Assembly: GCA_900542395.1 (NCBI GenBank)
Contig: UQNM01000071.1
Span: 1-10,804 of the forward strand
From: an uncultured Eubacteriales bacterium
Lineage (GTDB): Bacteria > Bacillota > Clostridia > Christensenellales > Aristaeellaceae
DNA: 10,804 nucleotides
Reading direction: 5' to 3'
Shown: piece after piece, positions 1-6,388 of the stretch
How the letters are laid out: each line of letters starts with the position of its first letter
Numbering within the stretch: position 1 is the stretch's first letter
Made by a program: the position numbers and the translations under genes
The notes under the pieces: generated by a model
What the model saw: the letters and a program-made list of their open reading frames with translations, nothing else
Databases searched by the model: none
Told to the model about the DNA's origin: nothing

Positions 1-107
1 CTCCCTCTTTGAGGGCGCAGAGCTTGCCGCCCGCTGTGCGGGAGGCAGGCAAGCGAAACGCCGAAGGTCTGGCACGGCGTAGCCGTGACTGAAGGAGTCA
101 GGTGATA
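1..107. repeat. Hairpin-rich intergenic repeat, cut by window edge
   Basis: This non-coding stretch after the permease gene holds several stems. CCCTC at 3-7 pairs with GAGGG at 11-15. GCTTGCC at 22-28 pairs with GGCAAGC at 48-54 and encloses CCCGC/GCGGG (30-34/38-42). CACGGC at 73-78 pairs with GCCGTG at 82-87. The outer CTCCCTC (1-7) can also pair with GAAGGAG (91-97) with one mismatch. The CACGGCGTAGCCGTGACTGA core resembles intergenic repeats I remember from gut Clostridia; that is recall, not a search. There is no T-run, so it is not a standard terminator, although it is the only structure downstream of the permease operon. Confidence 0.55.
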
Positions 108-929
108 TTACGGCAGATTCAGCTTTCGGGTGAGGATCGTCTGGGTAATCAGCCAGAGCACCGCGTCGATGACGATTTCGACCGCCGAAACGCCGATGAG
201 CGAACCGAAAATCACCTTCATCTCGCCGTTCGGGCTGCTGAGCAGATCGAGGGCGAAACGGCTGAACGAATCGAGCAGAACCTCCACCCGCGTCGCGGCG
301 AAATAGACCGCCAGCATGAAGAGAACCTGCGCGAGGAATTGCAGCGCGAAGAACGAGAGGATGCTCGCCAGCTTGCGGTGCTGGGGGAACAGGCTGCCGA
401 CGGCGCAGGAGAGATACGTGTGCAGATAGCCCATGGCCATCCCGGCCAGTGCGATGACCGCGGCCAGCAGAAGCAGCGAGAGCCCGCTGCCGCGCACCAT
501 GTCGCGCCCGTCGCGCAGCATATCCGTCAGCCACGATGCGCCGGCCGGAAACGCCATCAGGGACGAGCAGACGGCCAGAAACAGGAACGTCACCAGCGTC
601 GTCACGACGGCGGCAATCAGCTTGGCCGCGATGTGCTGGCTCATCGTCGCGGGCAGGGTGAGCTGAATGTAGCCCTCCTCGCCGAGCATGCGGTAAAAGC
701 GGTTGACGTTCGCGAAGAAGCAGACCGCCAGCACCGAGATGAAGCAGACGGCCGTTGCAAAGGCCAACAGCGCGCCCAGCCAGTCAAAACCGGCAGAGCT
801 GACGCGGATTCGCGCGGTAATGGCGGAGTTGAGCGCCGTCAACGCGCTGAGCACGAGCATGCCCGCGCCGACGGGCAGCATGGAGGAAAATGCCTCCCTG
901 AATTCAACCTTGAGCAATTTGCGGATCAT
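108..929 (-). CDS. ABC-2-type transporter permease, third gene of a YtrA-type operon
   Basis: This 273-residue integral membrane protein is the likely membrane subunit for the ATPase encoded just upstream. A short cytoplasmic N-terminus (MIRKLLKVEFREAF) is followed by about six hydrophobic segments, at roughly residues 17-37, 50-75, 104-128, 145-180, 190-212 and 230-262. Between segments 2 and 3 is the stretch GEEGYIQLTLPATMSQHIAAK-like (about 83-103), a pattern I know from clostridial ABC-2 permeases. The start at 929 is chosen because its ATG overlaps the ATPase TGA (ATGA) and is preceded by GGGAGGTG. An upstream in-frame ATG at 968 lies inside the ATPase gene and has no such site. The substrate cannot be told. 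Related YtrA-linked transporters respond to cell-wall-active compounds, but that is family knowledge. Confidence 0.85.
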   Translation of the reverse strand: MIRKLLKVEFREAFSSMLPVGAGMLVLSALTALNSAITARIRVSSAGFDWLGALLAFATAVCFISVLAVCFFANVNRFYRMLGEEGYIQLTLPATMSQHIAAKLIAAVVTTLVTFLFLAVCSSLMAFPAGASWLTDMLRDGRDMVRGSGLSLLLLAAVIALAGMAMGYLHTYLSCAVGSLFPQHRKLASILSFFALQFLAQVLFMLAVYFAATRVEVLLDSFSRFALDLLSSPNGEMKVIFGSLIGVSAVEIVIDAVLWLITQTILTRKLNLP

Positions 930-1624
930 GCCCGAAACACCTCCCTGAAATATTCGTCCACGCTGCATCCGTGCGCCTCGCGCAGCTCGTCCACGCCCTG
1001 ATGCAGGAAAACCGTGTTATCCTTGAGCATCAGCACCTCGTCCAGCGCGCGCTCGATGTCCCCGATGAGGTGGGTGGAGAGCACGACGGATGCGTTTTCG
1101 CTGTAATTGCGCAGGATGGTGTTCAAAATGTAGTCCCGCGCCGCCGGATCGACGCCGCCGAGCGGCTCGTCGAGCAGATACAGCCGCGCCGCGCGCGCCA
1201 TCACCAGACAGAGCTGCATCTTTTCCTGCATGCCCTTGCTCATCGCGCCGATGCGCTGGCCGTCGTCGAGCTTCAGATCCAGCAGCATGTCGCGCGCCTT
1301 CACGCGGTCGAAATCCGCGAAGAAATCCGCGTACATGGCCACCGCGTCGCGCACGCGCATGCTCGTGGAGAGCGCCATGCGGTCGGGCAGATAGGATGTG
1401 ATGGCCTTGCTGGCCGGGCCGGGCTTTACGCCGCCGATGGTGATTTCGCCGGCGGTCGGCGTGAGCAGCCCCATCGAGCATTTGATCAGCGTCGATTTGC
1501 CCGCGCCGTTCGGGCCGAGCAGGCCGACCAGCCGCCCCGGCTCGATCGAGAAGCTCACGTCGCGCAGCGCGACGCGGCCGCCGTAGTTCTTTTGAAGATG
1601 GTTCGCGGTGTAGATAGCCGCCAT
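926..1624 (-). CDS. ABC transporter ATP-binding protein
   Basis: This 232-residue ATPase subunit should power the permease encoded downstream. Visible motifs are Walker A GPNGAGKST (residues 37-45), a degenerate signature MSKGMQEKM in place of LSGGQ (typical of YtrB-like and other ABC-2 exporters), Walker B LYLLDEP followed by the D-loop GGVD, and the H-loop STHL. The start at 1624 is fixed by the beginning of the domain (MAAIYTANHLQKNYGG) and by AGGAGG 8 bases upstream. That site lies inside the last codons of the regulator gene, which ends at 1627, so the two are probably translationally coupled. The frame stays open upstream to 1981, but those residues are Arg/Pro-rich antisense-like noise. 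The stop overlaps the permease start by four bases. Confidence 0.93.
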   Translation of the reverse strand: MAAIYTANHLQKNYGGRVALRDVSFSIEPGRLVGLLGPNGAGKSTLIKCSMGLLTPTAGEITIGGVKPGPASKAITSYLPDRMALSTSMRVRDAVAMYADFFADFDRVKARDMLLDLKLDDGQRIGAMSKGMQEKMQLCLVMARAARLYLLDEPLGGVDPAARDYILNTILRNYSENASVVLSTHLIGDIERALDEVLMLKDNTVFLHQGVDELREAHGCSVDEYFREVFRA

Positions 1625-1626
1625 GG

Positions 1627-1986
1627 TTATGCCTCCTCCTGTTCGAGCAGCGCGGCGATTTCGGCTTTCGTGAGGCCGAGCGCCGCCGCCTGATGATAAA
1701 AATGGTGAACCAGCGTCTGCGCGAGCGCCCGTCGGGTCTGCGCGATTTTTTCGACGTCGCCCGTCACGGTTCGCCCTGCCGTTCGCTGGGTTTCCAGCAG
1801 GCCGCGCGCTTCCAGCTCGGCGAGCGCGCGCTGCATGGTGTTGGGGTTGACCTGCGCCTGCGCGGCGAGGTCGCGCACGCCGGGGATTTTTTCGCCCGGC
1901 GGGTATTCGCCGACGACGATGGCCAGCTCCAGCTGTTCGATGAGCTGGAGATAGACGGGACGACCGGCGACAATGGACCATTCCAT
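1627..1986 (-). CDS. GntR-family transcriptional regulator, YtrA subfamily
   Basis: This 119-residue regulator has a winged helix-turn-helix at about residues 10-75 (PVYLQLIEQLE; PGEKIPGVRDLAAQAQVNPNT; MQRALAELEARGLLETQRTAG). It is followed by only about 45 helical residues in place of a large ligand-binding domain, which is the hallmark of the YtrA subfamily. Such proteins usually repress their own operon, which normally encodes an ABC transporter, exactly the arrangement here. The start at 1986 has AAAGGAGC at a normal distance. A consensus-like promoter lies upstream with a 20-bp palindrome at the predicted transcription start, which fits autorepression. The inducer is unknown. The family call is firm; the cell-envelope-stress role seen for Bacillus YtrA is only an analogy. 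Confidence 0.92.
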   Translation of the reverse strand: MEWSIVAGRPVYLQLIEQLELAIVVGEYPPGEKIPGVRDLAAQAQVNPNTMQRALAELEARGLLETQRTAGRTVTGDVEKIAQTRRALAQTLVHHFYHQAAALGLTKAEIAALLEQEEA

Positions 1987-2010
1987 GATGAAGCTCCTTT
2001 CTTGTGTTAC

Positions 2011-2030
2011 TGTACTAAGGACTTAATACA
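2011..2030. promoter_or_regulatory. Probable operator of the GntR/YtrA regulator
   Basis: The palindrome TGTACTAAGGACTTAATACA matches its own reverse complement at 16 of 20 positions (TGTA-TAAG--CTTA-TACA). It lies directly after the -10 hexamer of the regulator promoter and covers the predicted transcription start, so bound protein would block initiation. GntR-family operators are typically palindromes of this size placed at the promoter. The assignment to this regulator is inferred from position. Confidence 0.75.
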
Positions 2031-2059
2031 ATGATACATCAAAACGGGCGCGTTGTCAA
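2031..2059 (-). promoter_or_regulatory. Sigma-A-type promoter of the regulator/ABC transporter operon
   Basis: On the minus strand, TTGACA (2054-2059, perfect -35) is followed after exactly 17 bases by TATCAT (2031-2036, five of six to the -10 consensus). Transcription should start near 2024, inside the palindromic operator, giving a leader of about 40 bases before the regulator ATG. Confidence 0.85.
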
Positions 2060-2063
2060 GACC

Positions 2064-2097
2064 AAAATAAAAAAAATCTGCCGCGAAAAACGGCAGA
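2064..2097 (-). terminator. Rho-independent terminator, minus strand
   Basis: On the minus strand, TCTGCCG and CGGCAGA (2091-2097 and 2077-2083) form a 7-bp stem with a 7-base loop, followed by eight T (2069-2076) and a further T-rich stretch. It would end transcription from the membrane-protein gene that stops at 2280. It lies just upstream of the -35 box of the next operon, insulating the two. Confidence 0.8.
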
Positions 2098-2228
2098 CCA
2101 GCTTGTTGACATAAGCAAACCTGACTTGAATAGCAAAATCAAGAAATTCAGCTATTCTTTCATTTGCGGAAAGGGCTATTCTCCCCCCCCCCCTTCGGGA
2201 GGAGAATAGCTTTTTGTCTACAGTCTGT
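2098..2228 (+). other. Small structured intergenic segment between duplicated hairpins; possible plus-strand ncRNA
   Basis: No open reading frame is convincing here. Read on the plus strand, GCAAA (2115-2119) can pair with TTTGC (2163-2167), enclosing GAATAGC (2128-2134) paired with GCTATTC (2151-2157). A second GCTATTC/GAATAGC pair follows at 2175-2181/2204-2210 in the terminator-like hairpin. The four 7-mers can also pair in the alternative register, as in an attenuator. A TTGACA at 2106-2111 is present, but the best -10 at 17 bases (AATAGC) is poor. There is no plus-strand gene downstream to regulate, so a free-standing RNA, a relic, or 3'UTR structure of the minus-strand gene are all possible. 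Confidence 0.35.
2175..2215 (+). terminator. Terminator-like hairpin with UUCG loop and poly-C tract, plus strand
   Basis: GCTATTCTCC (2175-2184) pairs perfectly with GGAGAATAGC (2201-2210) and is followed at once by TTTTT (2211-2215). The top of the stem holds an 11-C tract (2183-2193) leading into C(TTCG)G, a very stable tetraloop. No plus-strand gene precedes it, so its transcript is unknown. The C-run would be prone to length change and sequencing error. Confidence 0.6.
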
Positions 2229-2249
2229 TCTGCCGCAAAAAACGGCAGA
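2229..2249. repeat. Second copy of the terminator hairpin, without a T-run
   Basis: TCTGCCG at 2229-2235 and CGGCAGA at 2243-2249 form the same 7-bp stem as the terminator at 2077-2097. The two 21-base blocks are identical at 20 positions and lie in direct orientation, 131 bases apart. This copy comes first after the stop codon of the minus-strand gene, but no T-run follows it on that strand, so it should not terminate efficiently. Confidence 0.7.
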
Positions 2250-2279
2250 TAAGCGCGTCATGCCCTGAGCGGAACAGCG

Positions 2280-4052
2280 TCAGGCGGGACGGCGATTTGA
2301 AAAGAGAATCAGCAGCGCCAGCATCGGGACACAGATCATAAAGGGATACGAATAGCGAATCAGGATGCACGCCGAGAAGAGCAGCGAGAGGATGATGCCC
2401 CAGACCGGCAGCGTGCAGAGCGCCCAGCGGCGTTCGCGGCGATAGAACAGCAGCAGCGTCAGCGCCAGCAGCAGATACACGTAGGTCGAGGGTTTGAACA
2501 ACTGCGAATAGAGCGGAACGTTTTCGTGCCTGGAGTGATGCGTCGAATTGTAAATCCACGTCCGATAGGCGGGCAGATACGAATGGGCGGTGACCTCGCC
2601 GACCATTTCGGGCACGATGTTGACGGTTCGTAGATAGACGTTATCCCATTCCTCGGTATCCATCGTGTGGGCATGGGTCGTGTCGTCCGGATACCAGATG
2701 CCCATGCAGTTGGCGAAAAACGCCTCGATATAGACGCGCGGGTAGCGCTTGGCGTACTTTTTCCACAGCGACCAGTATTCCTCGGGATGCGCCGTGTAGC
2801 GCGCCAAATCGAAATTGCCGCCCTTGGCCGGGTCGGCGTAGCTCGGGCGATAGCGATGGATGGCGCCGGAGAACCACGCGGCAATCTCGTCGTATTCCTC
2901 ATCCGTCAGCTCGTCCACCCGCGCGGCGGTGCGCATGAGCTGCTGGCAGGGGACGCTCATCAGCTCGGAGCTGAGCAGCGCCTTGGCATGGGTCGCGTAT
3001 TGCAGACAGCGGGGCATGCCGAGGCAGAAGAGCATCGTCACGACGCAGAGCGCCGCGGCCTTTTTGCGCGCGCCGTGGCAGAGGACGACGACGGCGAGCA
3101 CCGCGGGCAGGACGGCGAAGACGGCGTTGTGGCGAAGCAGCGACATGACCAGACAGATGAGGAACACGCGCAGGAGCGCCGCCCTGCGCGCCATGAACGC
3201 ATCCGGATCTTCGGCGATTTCCCACAGGGTCAGGCAGAGCATCGCGCACAGGCCGGTGAAGAGCGTATCCTTGACCGTCGAGATGGCCAGTATGCCGTTG
3301 AAGGGCAGGATGGCCATGGCGGCCGCGACGAGCAGAACCGCCCACAGCGGCACGCGCTTTTGCAGGAAGCCGCAGCACCACGCGAACATGGCGGACAGGC
3401 AGAGAAGCTGAAAGACGCTGTACGTCGCCGCGCCGCCGGTCGCGCTGCCGAAGAGCGCCGTGCCGATTTGATAGAGTACGCCGGTCAGCATGGAATGGAA
3501 AATCGGGTGAGAGGCCAGATATTCGCCGGTCATATACTGTACGATTTCGCCCTCGAAATCATAGTTGATGACGCCGGGGAAGAAGGCCAGCAGCGTCGCC
3601 GTATAGGAGAGCGCAAAGACCAGAAAATAGAGCGGAACAGGCAGGCGGCGGCCGCCGGGCGCATCATTCCGCGCAGGCGCGGCAAAGAGGTAGGAAAACA
3701 GCGCGCCCAGCAGCGGGGTCATCAGGCAGGGAACGGCAAGGCGGCGGATGAAGCTGCCCGCGCCGGGCAGAAAGCCGTCGTAAACCATCAGCTCGCTGCC
3801 CAGCCCGAGGAAAAACGAGGAGACCAGCGCCAGAAAGCCGCCGTATTTCAGTGCGCGCGCAGGATGCTTTTCAAACGCCGCGCGGGCGGGATAAGCCGCC
3901 GCGAGCAGCAGCAGCGCGGGCAGTATGCCATCCCGAAAGACCAGAGAATCCGGGCTGTCGGGGACGAGATACGGCGCGGCATATGCGGCGGCCAGAACGG
4001 AAACCAGCGTGAGCAGGGCGGAACGGCGTTGTTTTAGGGGCAGAAGGTTCAT
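2280..4052 (-). CDS. Polytopic membrane protein, DUF6020/GT-C glycosyltransferase-like
   Basis: This 590-residue protein has about ten or more hydrophobic segments in its first 350 residues, a soluble stretch of about 160 residues (355-520), and two or three C-terminal segments. Near residues 158-191 is FFPGVINYDFEGEI followed by SHPIFHSMLTG: an acidic loop after a membrane helix and then an HP-x-x-H helix, the arrangement I recall for DUF6020 and related GT-C enzymes. Further marks are STVKDTLFT (258-266) and RHNAVFAVLP (308-317). GT-C proteins transfer sugars from lipid carriers on the outer face of the membrane, but no reaction has been established that I can apply here. AAAGGAG supports the start. 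The gene stands alone, with its own promoter and terminator, between the glg operon and the ABC operon. The function is inferred from architecture only. Confidence 0.8.
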   Translation of the reverse strand: MNLLPLKQRRSALLTLVSVLAAAYAAPYLVPDSPDSLVFRDGILPALLLLAAAYPARAAFEKHPARALKYGGFLALVSSFFLGLGSELMVYDGFLPGAGSFIRRLAVPCLMTPLLGALFSYLFAAPARNDAPGGRRLPVPLYFLVFALSYTATLLAFFPGVINYDFEGEIVQYMTGEYLASHPIFHSMLTGVLYQIGTALFGSATGGAATYSVFQLLCLSAMFAWCCGFLQKRVPLWAVLLVAAAMAILPFNGILAISTVKDTLFTGLCAMLCLTLWEIAEDPDAFMARRAALLRVFLICLVMSLLRHNAVFAVLPAVLAVVVLCHGARKKAAALCVVTMLFCLGMPRCLQYATHAKALLSSELMSVPCQQLMRTAARVDELTDEEYDEIAAWFSGAIHRYRPSYADPAKGGNFDLARYTAHPEEYWSLWKKYAKRYPRVYIEAFFANCMGIWYPDDTTHAHTMDTEEWDNVYLRTVNIVPEMVGEVTAHSYLPAYRTWIYNSTHHSRHENVPLYSQLFKPSTYVYLLLALTLLLFYRRERRWALCTLPVWGIILSLLFSACILIRYSYPFMICVPMLALLILFSNRRPA

Positions 4053-4082
4053 GGAGGGCTCCTTTCAAAGCGGAAGCGCATT

Positions 4083-4097
4083 GCGGCTTTGAGCCGC
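4083..4097 (-). promoter_or_regulatory. Small leader hairpin upstream of the membrane-protein gene
   Basis: GCGGCT (4083-4088) and AGCCGC (4092-4097) form a 6-bp stem with a three-base loop in the roughly 60-base leader, about 20 bases before the ribosome binding site. It leaves that site free, so any effect is more likely on message stability than on start selection. It may be incidental. Confidence 0.4.
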
Positions 4098-4116
4098 TTA
4101 AATCATTACGGTTTCT

Positions 4117-4145
4117 ATTGTAGCTGAATTGCGCGCAAGAATCAA
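4117..4145 (-). promoter_or_regulatory. Sigma-A-type promoter of the membrane-protein gene
   Basis: On the minus strand TTGATT (4140-4145) and TACAAT (4117-4122) are spaced by 17 bases, giving four of six and five of six consensus matches. Transcription would start near 4110. The promoter lies just beyond the terminator of the glg operon, so the gene appears to be its own transcription unit. Confidence 0.72.
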
Positions 4146-4158
4146 TAGCGGGGCAATC

Positions 4159-4191
4159 AAAAACCCGATGCAGGGTTTGATCTGCATCGGG
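4159..4191 (-). terminator. Rho-independent terminator of the glg operon
   Basis: On the minus strand a perfect 10-bp stem (CCCGATGCAG at 4182-4191 and CTGCATCGGG at 4164-4173, as read on that strand) with an 8-base loop is followed by TTTTT (4159-4163). It begins about 18 bases after the glgA stop codon. Confidence 0.92.
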
Positions 4192-4209
4192 GGAGAATGT
4201 CAAACGGAT

Positions 4210-6321
4210 TTACTCGGCCTTCGGCTCGGCTTTCGGCTCGGCCTTCTTGCGACCGCGCTTGGCCTTGGGCTTTTCCTCGGCCTTGGGGGCTTCCTTGGCT
4301 TCTTCCTTCACCTCGGCAACCTCGGCCATGGCCTCAACCTTCGGCTCGGCCTTCTTGCGGCCGCGCTTGGCCTTGGGCTTTTCCTCGGCCTTGGGAGCTT
4401 CCTTGGCTTCTTCTTTCACCTCGGCGGTCTCGACGACGGCCTCAACCTTCGGCTCGGCCTTCTTGCGACCGCGCTTGGCCTTGGGCTTTTCCTCGGCCTT
4501 GGGGGCTTCCTTGGCCTCTTCCTTTACCTCGGCGGCTTCGGCGACGGCCTCAACCTTCGGCTCGGCCTTTTTGCGGCCGCGCCTGGCCTTGGGCTTTTCC
4601 TCAGCCTTGGGGGCTTCCTTGGCTTCCTCCTTCACCTCGGCAACCTCAACGGCGGCCTCAGCCTTCGGCTCGGCCTTCCTGCGGCCGCGCTTGGCCTTGG
4701 GCTTTTCCTCGGCTTCTTCCTTCACCTTGGCGGCTTCGGCAACAGCTTTCTTGCGGGGGCCGCGCTTGGCTTTGGGCTTCTCCTCGGCCTTGGGCGCTTC
4801 CTTCACATCCCCGACCTCCGCCTGAGAAGCCGGGGCGGTCTTAGGGTTTTCGGGCGTCTCCTCGGTGAGCGTGAAGCTCGTCGCGGGACGGGTCACGTCC
4901 TCATAGAGCGCCATGTACTTGCCGGCGGAGGAATACCAGCTATAGTCGCCGGTCATGCCGCGCACGATCAGGCGATACCAGACCTCGCGGTTGTTCTGAT
5001 AGTAGTGCACGGCGCGGCGGACGGTGTGCAGCATGTCGTGCGCGTTATAGTTGAAGAACGTGAAGCCGTTGCCCTCGTCGGTGAACTTGTTGTAGGAGAG
5101 CACGGTGTCGCGCAGGCCGCCGGTCTCGCGCGCGATCGGCACAGAGCCATAGCGCATGGCGATCATCTGGGAGAGGCCGCACGGCTCGAACTGGCTGGGC
5201 ATGAGGAACATGTCGCTGCCCGCGTAGATGCGGTGTGCCAGCTGGTGGTTCATCGCGAAGCGCGCCGCCAGCCGACCCGGATACTCGCTCTCCGCCCACG
5301 AGAACAGGTTGGTGTATTTCGCCTCGCCCATGCCGAGCACGACGAGCTGAATACCGGTCGCCATCAGCTCGCGGATGACGCACTCGATCAGGTCAAAGCC
5401 CTTCTGGTTGGAAAGGCGGGAGATGATGCCCACCAGCGGCACGGTCGGGTCAACCGTCAGGCCGAGCTCCTTTTGCAGCTCCGCCTTGCAGGTCTCCTTG
5501 CCGCCGAGGTGATACGGATCGTAGTTCGCGTAAATCTGCGGATCCTTCGCCGGGTCGTAGTCGTTCACGTCGATGCCATTGAGGATGCCCACGAGCTGAT
5601 CCTTGCGCGCGCGCAGGAGGCCGTCCAGACGCTCGCCGTAGAACGCGGTCTGGATCTCGTCCGCGTAGCTCGGGGAAACGGTGGTCAGCTCGTCCGCGTA
5701 GACGAGGCCGGCCTTCATGTAGTTCGCGCAGCCGTAGCACTCCAGCTTGTCCGAGGTGAATAGATCGTCGCCCAGGCCGAGCGTATCCTGAACCGCCTTG
5801 ATCGGGAACACGCCCTGATACTGGAGGTTGTGGATGGTGTACACCGTCTTCATATCCTGATAGAACGGGAACTGCGCGTATTGAATCTTGAGCAGCGCCG
5901 GGATCATGCCGGTCTGCCAGTCGTGACAGTGGATCACGTCGGGCTTGAAGTCGAGGTGAACCAGCGCGTCGATCACCGCGCGGTCGAAGAAGCCGAAGCG
6001 CTCGTATTCGTCGCCGCCCAGACCGTAGATGTAGGAACGGCCGAAGTAATACTGGTTATCCACAAAATAGAAGGTCACGCCCTGATATTCGAGGCTCTTG
6101 ATGCCGCAATACTGGCGGCGCCAGCAAAGCTCGACCTCAAACTCACATTCCAGCTTCATCTGGCTGACGTACTGCTCCGGGATGGCGGCGTACAGCGGCA
6201 GGATGACGCGCACGTCCGCGCCCTGCGCCTTGAGCACCGGGGAGAGCGCGCCGACCACGTCGGCCAGACCGCCGGTCTTAATGAAAGGGACACATTCGGA
6301 TGCCGCAAAGAGAATCTTCAT
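4210..6321 (-). CDS. glgA: Glycogen synthase (ADP-glucose, GT5) with a repetitive Lys/Glu/Ala-rich C-terminal tail
   Basis: The enzyme moves glucose from ADP-glucose onto the non-reducing end of an alpha-1,4-glucan. Residues 1 to about 478 form a complete GT-B catalytic unit. The ADP-glucose-binding KTGGL is at 15-19, HDWQTG at 133-138, SRLSNQKG at 301-308, FEPCGL at 378-383 and ETGGLRD at 399-405. The usual family length is about 480 residues; this protein has 703. The extra tail (about 485-703) consists from residue 508 of six units of EAPKAEEKPKAKRGRKK type. The start at 6321 is set by the family N-terminus (MKILFAASEC) and AGGAGG; a further in-frame ATG upstream adds only non-homologous residues. 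It is the last gene of glgC-glgD-glgA, 67 bases after glgD. The tail's role is unknown. Its charge pattern suggests a disordered binding segment or electrostatic tether. Confidence 0.96.
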   Translation of the reverse strand: MKILFAASECVPFIKTGGLADVVGALSPVLKAQGADVRVILPLYAAIPEQYVSQMKLECEFEVELCWRRQYCGIKSLEYQGVTFYFVDNQYYFGRSYIYGLGGDEYERFGFFDRAVIDALVHLDFKPDVIHCHDWQTGMIPALLKIQYAQFPFYQDMKTVYTIHNLQYQGVFPIKAVQDTLGLGDDLFTSDKLECYGCANYMKAGLVYADELTTVSPSYADEIQTAFYGERLDGLLRARKDQLVGILNGIDVNDYDPAKDPQIYANYDPYHLGGKETCKAELQKELGLTVDPTVPLVGIISRLSNQKGFDLIECVIRELMATGIQLVVLGMGEAKYTNLFSWAESEYPGRLAARFAMNHQLAHRIYAGSDMFLMPSQFEPCGLSQMIAMRYGSVPIARETGGLRDTVLSYNKFTDEGNGFTFFNYNAHDMLHTVRRAVHYYQNNREVWYRLIVRGMTGDYSWYSSAGKYMALYEDVTRPATSFTLTEETPENPKTAPASQAEVGDVKEAPKAEEKPKAKRGPRKKAVAEAAKVKEEAEEKPKAKRGRRKAEPKAEAAVEVAEVKEEAKEAPKAEEKPKARRGRKKAEPKVEAVAEAAEVKEEAKEAPKAEEKPKAKRGRKKAEPKVEAVVETAEVKEEAKEAPKAEEKPKAKRGRKKAEPKVEAMAEVAEVKEEAKEAPKAEEKPKAKRGRKKAEPKAEPKAE
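4213..4800 (-). repeat. Tandem 108-bp repeats encoding the GlgA tail
   Basis: Six units lie in the reading frame. Three are full 108-bp (36-residue) units at 4510-4617, 4402-4509 and 4294-4401. Two are shortened units at the start of the array (about 4618-4800), and a partial last one lies at 4213-4293. The full units differ by only a small number of bases, mostly silent or Val/Ala/Met/Thr changes, so they look recently expanded by slippage or recombination. Each unit encodes an acidic helix-like part (AEVKEEAKEAPKAEEK) and a basic core (AKRGRKK or variants RRGRKK, KRGRRK, KRGPRK). The array keeps frame and ends at the natural stop. Confidence 0.92.
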
Positions 6322-6388
6322 GGGAATTCCTCCTATGGTTTGATGAAAATGCGGGAACCGTCCACACATGAACAGCCCCCGCTTGGCG

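Noticed and set aside
1625..1981. Upstream extension of the ABC ATPase frame
   Set aside because: The added residues are Arg/Pro/Ala-rich, overlap the GntR gene in another frame, and the AGGAGG-preceded ATG at 1624 begins the ATPase domain.
2667..4037. Plus-strand open frame of 456 codons
   Set aside because: It is antisense to the membrane-protein gene, rich in Arg, Gln, Glu and His as expected of complement-strand frames in GC-rich DNA, with no recognisable domain.
4213..4800. CRISPR-like array
   Set aside because: The repeats are 108 bp, directly adjacent, coding and in frame with glgA; there are no unique spacers and no cas genes.
4129..5763. Long plus-strand open frame rich in Leu/Gly repeats
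   Set aside because: It is the antisense of glgA and its repeat tail. The Leu/Gly repeats mirror the Lys/Glu/Ala codons, it lacks a ribosome binding site, and glgA is unmistakable on the other strand.
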